This document shows, in pieces, positions 7,841 to 11,936 of a DNA stretch of 11,936 nt. The notes below the pieces were generated by a model. That model had not been told where the DNA came from and made no database searches. It worked only from the letters and a program-made list of their open reading frames with translations. The DNA is from Desulfobacteraceae bacterium (GTDB lineage: Bacteria; Desulfobacterota; Desulfobacteria; Desulfobacterales; JAABPS01): assembly GCA_011391835.1 (NCBI GenBank), contig JAABPS010000048.1, positions 1 to 11,936 on the forward strand, written 5' to 3'. Both the position numbers and the translations under genes were made by a program. The stretch's first letter is position 1. Every line of letters begins with the position of its first letter.

Positions 7841-7953
7841 ATAAAGAATAGGTATGGGCGGAAAGAGGCGCTGAACCTATGTTTAATTCCAGGACGATAA
7901 AGGAATAATACTTATAAACAACCGGTAACTTATTTTGAAGGGATGCAGTATAT

Positions 7954-8376
7954 ATGTTTGTAACGCGTTCCAAGGGGTCTTACGGATACACAATTATAGA
8001 ATTGATGGTGGTGATGAGTGTTATTTCCATTATTCTATCTCTTGCCGGCATTTATATCATACAGGCAAGAAAAGCTGCTTATAAGATTACTTCCAAATAT
8101 GATTTGCATCAGTTCGCAAAAGTAGAAGAAGAATATTATGTTCAACATGAAAGTTTTATCGGCAGAACCGGTCAGTCTATTCGAAATGATGGGGCTGCGT
8201 CAGATTTTACGTTAAAAGGCTTTTCCCCTACCAATGGTGTTTGTGTTACCATTATATCCGGCGATCCAGGAGATCCTTTTAATTCACAAAATCCATTTAT
8301 CGCTCAATCCAAGCATAATGGGGTTGAAAGTTTATATGAATTTAACTTTACGACCCGTGAAATGGTAGAAAAGTAG
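7954..8376 (+). CDS. Type IV pilin-like protein with prepilin cleavage/methylation motif
   Basis: A 140-residue protein with a class III signal: an 11-residue basic leader ending in Gly11, then YTIIELMVV, with Glu16 at mature position +5, followed by a hydrophobic helix to about residue 36. Prepilin peptidase would cut after Gly11, giving a mature chain of 129 residues beginning with Tyr instead of the usual Phe. The C-terminal part (GFSP, NPFIAQSKH, YEFNFTT) resembles a compact beta-rich head. There is only one cysteine (Cys97), so no intramolecular disulfide is possible. It would be inserted in the inner membrane and assembled into a pilus or pseudopilus; no assembly genes are nearby. A purine-rich GAAGGGA (7937-7943) lies ten bases before the ATG. 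It is directly followed by the HAMP-like membrane protein. Confidence 0.85.
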   Translation: MFVTRSKGSYGYTIIELMVVMSVISIILSLAGIYIIQARKAAYKITSKYDLHQFAKVEEEYYVQHESFIGRTGQSIRNDGAASDFTLKGFSPTNGVCVTIISGDPGDPFNSQNPFIAQSKHNGVESLYEFNFTTREMVEK

Positions 8377-8382
8377 GTGGAT

Positions 8383-8973
8383 ATGGCTGAAAAATCAAAA
8401 AGAAAGCTAAAGAATTACCTTCTCAGCAATGACACTCAGCTTAGAATCATTATTCCTAATTTATTATGGATGTTTCTTATTTTGATCGCGACAATGGGTG
8501 TTATTTTATCTCCGCTTATGATCGATATGTATTTATCAGACGATATCAATATACAGTACCGCGCGGCAATCATATTTCTTTCCTTTATCAAACGGCTTGT
8601 CCCTACTATTATTGCAATGTTTGTTCTGATTTTTATTCATCAAGTAATCATTACGCATCGGATATGTGGACCCTTGGTTAATTTTAGCCATTCATTCAGG
8701 AAAATGGCTGAGGGAGATTTTACAATGAAAGTTGCCATCAGGACTGATGACTATATGAAAGATGATTGCGAAAACATTAACCAGATGATTGAAGGTCTTT
8801 CGTATATGGTGACAAAAGTCAAGTTCAGCAATGACAAAGTGATTGAGTCTGTTGAAAAAATTACAAAACGTGTTGATGACATTAAAACACGGGATCAGGT
8901 TCTGGAAGCACTTGAACTGATTAAGCGGGAGGCGGTCACTGGAAAGGAAGCTCTGTCAAATTTTAAATTTTAA
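8383..8973 (+). CDS. Two-pass membrane protein with HAMP-like segment and no output domain
   Basis: Numbered from ATG 8383 (196 residues): two hydrophobic spans at about 24-48 and 72-92 separated by a short (~25-residue) loop, then a HAMP-like region (~92-145) with the GPL proline, KMAEGDF and a DD...NINQMIEGL second helix, then a charged, probably coiled-coil tail. HAMP segments normally pass signals from membrane sensors to a kinase, cyclase or chemoreceptor module; none follows here. ATG is preferred because AGGTGG (8375-8380) gives an AGG five bases ahead; an alternative GTG at 8377 abuts the pilin stop directly. Tight linkage to the pilin gene indicates co-expression and perhaps a role in the same surface apparatus. 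Function unknown; the HAMP call is by pattern only. Confidence 0.75.
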   Translation: MAEKSKRKLKNYLLSNDTQLRIIIPNLLWMFLILIATMGVILSPLMIDMYLSDDINIQYRAAIIFLSFIKRLVPTIIAMFVLIFIHQVIITHRICGPLVNFSHSFRKMAEGDFTMKVAIRTDDYMKDDCENINQMIEGLSYMVTKVKFSNDKVIESVEKITKRVDDIKTRDQVLEALELIKREAVTGKEALSNFKF

Positions 8974-9088
8974 TTGTAATTCACCGGAATCCCCCTGTAA
9001 AATGCAGTATGCGTGATAACTATCTATTGATTGATTTCAATTCATCCCCATCATAATCATTATATTTACCTATAATCATTTATCTTTG

Positions 9089-9451
9089 ATGGCATACCGC
9101 AGCAATCCAGGAATAGTTTGGCCAATGATTGACGTGAAGATTATTAAAAATTCAAGCATGGAAGATGTCCTTGCCTTTAAGTGCTGCAGTCTTTCTGATC
9201 AGAATCTGGAAATACATATTCGAAATATTGGGGAAAGGCCCGTAGTTATTCCAGGATATATTGAGCTTGAAAATGAAAATGGAACAGTGCGGTACAGCCA
9301 TCTATACCCCCCCTGGAAACGGTCCCTGTCTCCTGGAGAAATAGCGGCATTTTACTGCCAGATGGATTGGACGATCTGGAATCAATACCAGACGTTGATT
9401 GTCTTTGATGCAGAGGGGAACACGTATCGATTCCCTATGTCCAGTATGTGA
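9089..9451 (+). CDS. Small hypothetical protein, probably beta-rich
   Basis: About 120 residues from ATG 9089; I do not recognise a family. The sequence has alternating hydrophobic strands with turns such as IRNIGERP, VIPGYIELENENG and FDAEGNTYRF, consistent with a small immunoglobulin-like or beta-sandwich domain. There is no signal peptide or membrane span, so it is presumably cytoplasmic. No Shine-Dalgarno precedes 9089. A later ATG at 9125 (107 residues) is possible, with AGGAA rather far upstream; TTG 9086 is less likely. It lies 115 bases after the HAMP-like gene on the same strand, so a shared transcript is possible, and it converges on mtgA. The length, lack of stops and protein-like composition favour a real gene, but this is less certain than its neighbours. 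Confidence 0.6.
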   Translation: MAYRSNPGIVWPMIDVKIIKNSSMEDVLAFKCCSLSDQNLEIHIRNIGERPVVIPGYIELENENGTVRYSHLYPPWKRSLSPGEIAAFYCQMDWTIWNQYQTLIVFDAEGNTYRFPMSSM

Positions 9452-9509
9452 TAAAAAGATACTGTATGAATTTTTTGCCTGTTTTGGCAACGCCGGCGAT
9501 GGTTGCTGT

Positions 9510-10220
9510 TCAGATATCCTGCAGATAATTCCGGCCCAATAGGCGCATATTCCACATTATCCATGAGGATCGATTCCACACATACGCTGAAGGTCTATTG
9601 GCGCGGAATCTCGAAGGGTTTGGAAGTACGGCTGCAAGGAGCGCACTTTCATACTGATATAATTTCGAGGGGGATTTATTAAAAAAAATCCCGCTGGCAG
9701 CAGACACTCCAAATACGCCATTTCCGAATTCGGCGACATTCAGATATACTTCCAAAATACGACGTTTCGGCCATAATACTTCGATTAACAAAGTAAAATA
9801 TGCTTCCAGCCCTTTTCTAACATAGCTCTGCCCCGGCCAGAGAAAAAGGTTTTTTGCTACCTGCTGAGAGATGGTGCTCGCCCCGCGAAAACGGACACCG
9901 TTTGTTCTTTCCTTCACCGCTTCACCGATGGATTTAAAGTCAAAACCCATGTGATAGGGAAATTTTTGATCTTCTGCGGCTACGATTGCAAGTTTTGTAT
10001 GCGATGGTATTTTTTCCCAGTCAACCCATTGATAGGTAATTTTGAATTTCTTTTTATTGCTTACAGCTGCGGTGAAACGGCGCTGAAGCATGAACGATGT
10101 GGTTGGCGGCGGTATCCACCGCATGGCAAGGACAAGAAACATGCTTGAAAGAACAAATAAGATAATAGCCCACTGGAAAAATTTTATGATCGATACAGAG
10201 GTTTTATTGGTTTTTTTCAT
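9510..10220 (-). CDS. mtgA: Monofunctional biosynthetic peptidoglycan transglycosylase
   Basis: A 236-residue GT51 protein: a single N-terminal membrane anchor (~14-33) and a periplasmic glycosyltransferase domain with AAEDQKFPYHMGFD (81-94, catalytic Glu83), RGASTISQQVAKNLFLW (112-128), KGLEAYFTLLIE (136-147, conserved Glu139) and RRILEVYLNVAEFGNGVFG (153-171). It polymerises lipid II into glycan strands and carries no transpeptidase domain, as expected for MtgA at about this length. No clear Shine-Dalgarno precedes the ATG, which may mean weak or coupled translation. It follows the repeat lipoprotein gene by 64 bases on the same strand, so both may be on one mRNA. No convincing terminator is visible in the 58-base convergent gap after its stop. 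Confidence 0.95.
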   Translation of the reverse strand: MKKTNKTSVSIIKFFQWAIILFVLSSMFLVLAMRWIPPPTTSFMLQRRFTAAVSNKKKFKITYQWVDWEKIPSHTKLAIVAAEDQKFPYHMGFDFKSIGEAVKERTNGVRFRGASTISQQVAKNLFLWPGQSYVRKGLEAYFTLLIEVLWPKRRILEVYLNVAEFGNGVFGVSAASGIFFNKSPSKLYQYESALLAAVLPNPSRFRANRPSAYVWNRSSWIMWNMRLLGRNYLQDI

Positions 10221-10284
10221 ATTGTTGATGAACGTATAAACTATATTGGAAACAGTATGCCCAATACGTTATATGTGATCCCTA

Positions 10285-11133
10285 TTATTGCTTTTGATCT
10301 TTTTCTCTTTTTTTAGAGTTTTCATCAATAACGTGGTCGTTTATATCATAAAATACTTCGTTAATAATTCTTCCTTCAGCGTCATAGTAGATGATTTGTT
10401 TGGCAATTCCTTTTTTTGCCCTTAAATTATCCGTAAAGAATCGTTCAATTCGTTTGTTTTTACCATCACTGTCAACATAACCTACTTCTTTATTATACCC
10501 ATATTTATTGCCGAAATTATCCGTATAATATATTTCGGCTCTTTCTGCATTCTTGTTGATATCCCAGAAGCTTATTTCTTTAAAGTATCCATTTGCAACC
10601 GCAAAATCATCGGTATAGTAGCGTTCATTTTGTTCAGTGTTTTTACCCAGATCCTGAATATTTATTTCCAGATAATATCCATTTTTAAGGATAAAATCAT
10701 CTGTATAATACCTTTCTCTTTTTTCAGTTTTATTTTTTACATCAAGATATGTTGTATCCTTGTAATATCCGCTGATTAATGAAAAACTGTCCGAGTAAAA
10801 AATATCTTTTTTTTCAATCGTGCCGTTAACTAAGTACCATCGTATTTCATGATCCAATCCCGTTTTTTCAGCAAACGCATCGGTGTAATATAGCTCTGTT
10901 TTTTTTAATTTTTTCTGGGCTGTAAAATAGAGAATCGCTTTTTCGGCGTTACCTGATGAATAGCTGATTTCATTGGTTATGCCGCCAAATTCATTTTTTT
11001 GGGTTTGCGGCTGGGAGGATGTAATTTTACCCATATTTTTGTATTGAGGTACAATACGGGGAGAGCACGCTGCAATGACGATCATGCTGAGTGGAATAAA
11101 ATATTTTATTGTTTTATTTAAATATGTTAGCAT
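10285..11133 (-). CDS. Lipoprotein with six tandem 30-residue repeats, function unknown
   Basis: A 282-residue protein with a lipoprotein signal: basic start, hydrophobic core and lipobox IAAC with Cys23 as the acylation site; Ser24 at +2 predicts outer-membrane sorting by the rule known for enterobacteria. Residues 80-259 are six consecutive units of exactly 30 residues, each opening with a variant of ERYYTDDF and continuing G-Y-x-K-E-I and a D-x-x-x-K turn. Degenerate half-units flank them (51-79 and 260-271), and the tail is strongly charged. The repeats are aromatic and beta-prone and recall MORN2/YwqK-type hairpin repeats, but I cannot confirm that relation. ATG 11133 has GGAA about nine bases upstream. 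Location just upstream of mtgA suggests a cell-envelope setting; a specific role is not assigned. Confidence 0.85.
   Translation of the reverse strand: MLTYLNKTIKYFIPLSMIVIAACSPRIVPQYKNMGKITSSQPQTQKNEFGGITNEISYSSGNAEKAILYFTAQKKLKKTELYYTDAFAEKTGLDHEIRWYLVNGTIEKKDIFYSDSFSLISGYYKDTTYLDVKNKTEKRERYYTDDFILKNGYYLEINIQDLGKNTEQNERYYTDDFAVANGYFKEISFWDINKNAERAEIYYTDNFGNKYGYNKEVGYVDSDGKNKRIERFFTDNLRAKKGIAKQIIYYDAEGRIINEVFYDINDHVIDENSKKREKDQKQ
10357..10896 (-). repeat. Six 90-bp coding repeats in the lipoprotein gene
   Basis: The DNA for residues 80-259 is six in-frame units of 90 bases without any indel between them. Units have diverged at many positions, most similar in the middle two (starting at residues 140 and 170, both ERYYTDDF), so duplication is not very recent and length has been conserved by selection or structure. 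Confidence 0.85.
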
Positions 11134-11175
11134 TGTACTTAGTTCCGCATCCTACCGCATCTATTTACTGATATG
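11134..11175 (-). promoter_or_regulatory. Weak candidate promoter region for the lipoprotein-mtgA pair
   Basis: Just after the terminator on the minus strand, TTTACA is followed 19 bases later by TAGGAT (four of six -10 bases), and then the lipoprotein start. Spacing is long and the match poor, so this only marks where a promoter would be expected. Confidence 0.2.
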
Positions 11176-11208
11176 TAAAAATTAAAAAATCCCGTTCATC
11201 TTGGGATT
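11176..11208 (-). terminator. Intrinsic terminator after the DUF2284 gene
   Basis: On the minus strand AATCCC (11208-11203), a nine-base loop, GGGATT (11193-11188) and then TTTTAATTTTT. It lies about 150 bases past the stop at 11357 and upstream of the lipoprotein gene, so the two genes are probably separate transcripts. Six pairs make it moderate in strength. Confidence 0.6.
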
Positions 11209-11356
11209 AAATTAACGTTGCCAGTATTGATAGAATTTATGCGTAAATATACTCATTTTAAATAAAAAAACAATAGCAATGGATCATTGAGACGAATTAA
11301 CTATATCTAATGTTTCTGAAAAATGAAAGAATGAACGACTTTCCATGTGAGCTGTT

Positions 11357-11936
11357 TTACTGGATGATAATGATTCCTGCAAGCGTTCCTTTGGGTATAT
11401 CCTTTGGCGTTGAACTGCTCCCAATGGGATAGATATCCCATCCACACATGGCTACCATCTTATAGACGTCCATTCCAACCGCCTCCATGGAAGGTCTTGC
11501 GCGTAATGAGAATCTGCAGCGATCTCCCTCCATGGCACGACATGTTTTCTCAAGGCCGCAAAAGGTATGCCTGCATGAACCCGCTCCAAATCCGAATGCC
11601 AAATAGTGACCGTCATAAAAGGCCATGGATTCGATATCGGTGACTATTTTATAGATATCCTGGTACACAGCCACTCTTTCCTTTATGGTTGCTTTATCGC
11701 GTACAATAACTTCTGAAGGAACATCCTTAGTAAAAAAAATCGCCGATTCATATTTGACAAGATATGTTCTGAGTTCATCAGGGGTTATGGTATTTGGCGG
11801 GCAGTTCGCGCTTACGCCATATCCAAAACATCGTGGGACCTGGCATTTCAACGTGACCCGTTCGTCCACGGGAATATCTTTAACACTAAAGATACAGGAA
11901 TGTGAGGCGCCAAGTTCGATGGCCTTTTTCTTGTAT
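11357..11936 (-). CDS. DUF2284 predicted metal-binding protein, N-terminus cut off by window
   Basis: The frame stays open to the window edge (visible N-terminal residues YKKKAIELGA), so the GTG at 11869 is not the start; about 193 residues are visible. Cysteine-rich motifs are characteristic of the DUF2284 family: LKCQVPRCFGYG followed by ANCPPN, later GSCRHTFC, TCR and DRCRF, and MCGWD near the end. The family is annotated as predicted metal binding, and the cysteine spacing suits an iron-sulfur cluster or zinc; its reaction is not known to me. GASHSC near the start resembles the family's usual N-terminal segment, so probably only some 10-20 residues are missing. Stop TAA at 11359-11357, with a terminator about 150 bases downstream. 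No partner gene is visible. Confidence 0.85.
   Translation of the reverse strand, partial: YKKKAIELGASHSCIFSVKDIPVDERVTLKCQVPRCFGYGVSANCPPNTITPDELRTYLVKYESAIFFTKDVPSEVIVRDKATIKERVAVYQDIYKIVTDIESMAFYDGHYLAFGFGAGSCRHTFCGLEKTCRAMEGDRCRFSLRARPSMEAVGMDVYKMVAMCGWDIYPIGSSSTPKDIPKGTLAGIIIIQ

Noticed and set aside
7852..7875. Sigma54-type promoter before the pilin gene (GG and GC ten bases apart)
   Set aside because: The flanking bases do not fit TGGCAC-N5-TTGC, and a much better sigma70-type promoter lies just upstream.
9475..9490. Stem-loop between the convergent hypothetical and mtgA genes as a terminator
   Set aside because: Only five pairs (TTGCC/GGCAA), with no T-run downstream on either strand.
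10285..11133. Reading the lipoprotein as a YwqK-type antitoxin of a toxin-antitoxin pair
   Set aside because: The repeat lacks a clear match to the YwqK pattern, the protein has a lipobox, and no toxin-like gene is adjacent.
11867..11869. GTG 11869 as the start of the DUF2284 protein
   Set aside because: In-frame coding sequence resembling the family continues to the window edge without a stop.
1..11936. Mobile element, CRISPR array, tRNA or prophage content
   Set aside because: No transposase or integrase motif, direct-repeat array with spacers, or tRNA-like cloverleaf was seen; the only repeats are in-frame coding ones.

Overview
This window reads as an ordinary chromosomal segment of an anaerobic, Gram-negative bacterium, most probably a member of the Desulfobacterota (Desulfobacterales-like). 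The grounds are the mix of protein families: a one-chain NDP-forming acyl-CoA synthetase, a DUF2284 metal-binding protein, a UMF1-type MFS protein and a beta-CASP nuclease. A lipoprotein with a lipobox and a monofunctional peptidoglycan glycosyltransferase indicate a Gram-negative envelope. Base composition looks moderate to AT-rich between genes. This assignment is inference from gene content, not a taxonomic search. No transposase, integrase, tRNA, rRNA or CRISPR array was seen.

Layout, left part (1-5980, + strand): the window opens inside an ADP/NDP-forming acyl-CoA synthetase whose stop overlaps the start of a 4'-phosphopantetheinyl transferase (ATGA), so those two are translationally coupled. 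A beta-CASP metallo-beta-lactamase-fold RNase-like protein follows with its own strong ribosome-binding site. A 321-base gap with two hairpins, possibly a small antisense-strand RNA, leads to a UMF1-type MFS permease that ends in a convincing intrinsic terminator.

Middle part (5979-9451): on the minus strand, a metallo-beta-lactamase-fold hydrolase with a C-terminal helical/winged-helix-like region is followed 42 bases later by a glycerophosphodiester phosphodiesterase-like protein, probably one operon. Divergent from it, behind a good sigma70-type promoter (TTGACT-17-TATAAA), lie a type IV pilin-like protein and a small two-pass membrane protein with a HAMP-like segment but no output domain. 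A small hypothetical gene of unknown function comes next.

Right part (9510-11936, minus strand): a DUF2284 protein cut by the window edge and ending before a terminator, then a lipoprotein made largely of six exact-length 30-residue repeats, then MtgA. The lipoprotein and mtgA are 64 bases apart and may be co-transcribed, hinting at an envelope role for the repeat protein.

The least explained items are the 30-residue repeat lipoprotein, the pilin plus HAMP-only membrane protein pair, the small hypothetical at 9089-9451, and the structured gap at 4259-4579. I see no convincing evidence of a wholly new multi-gene system.
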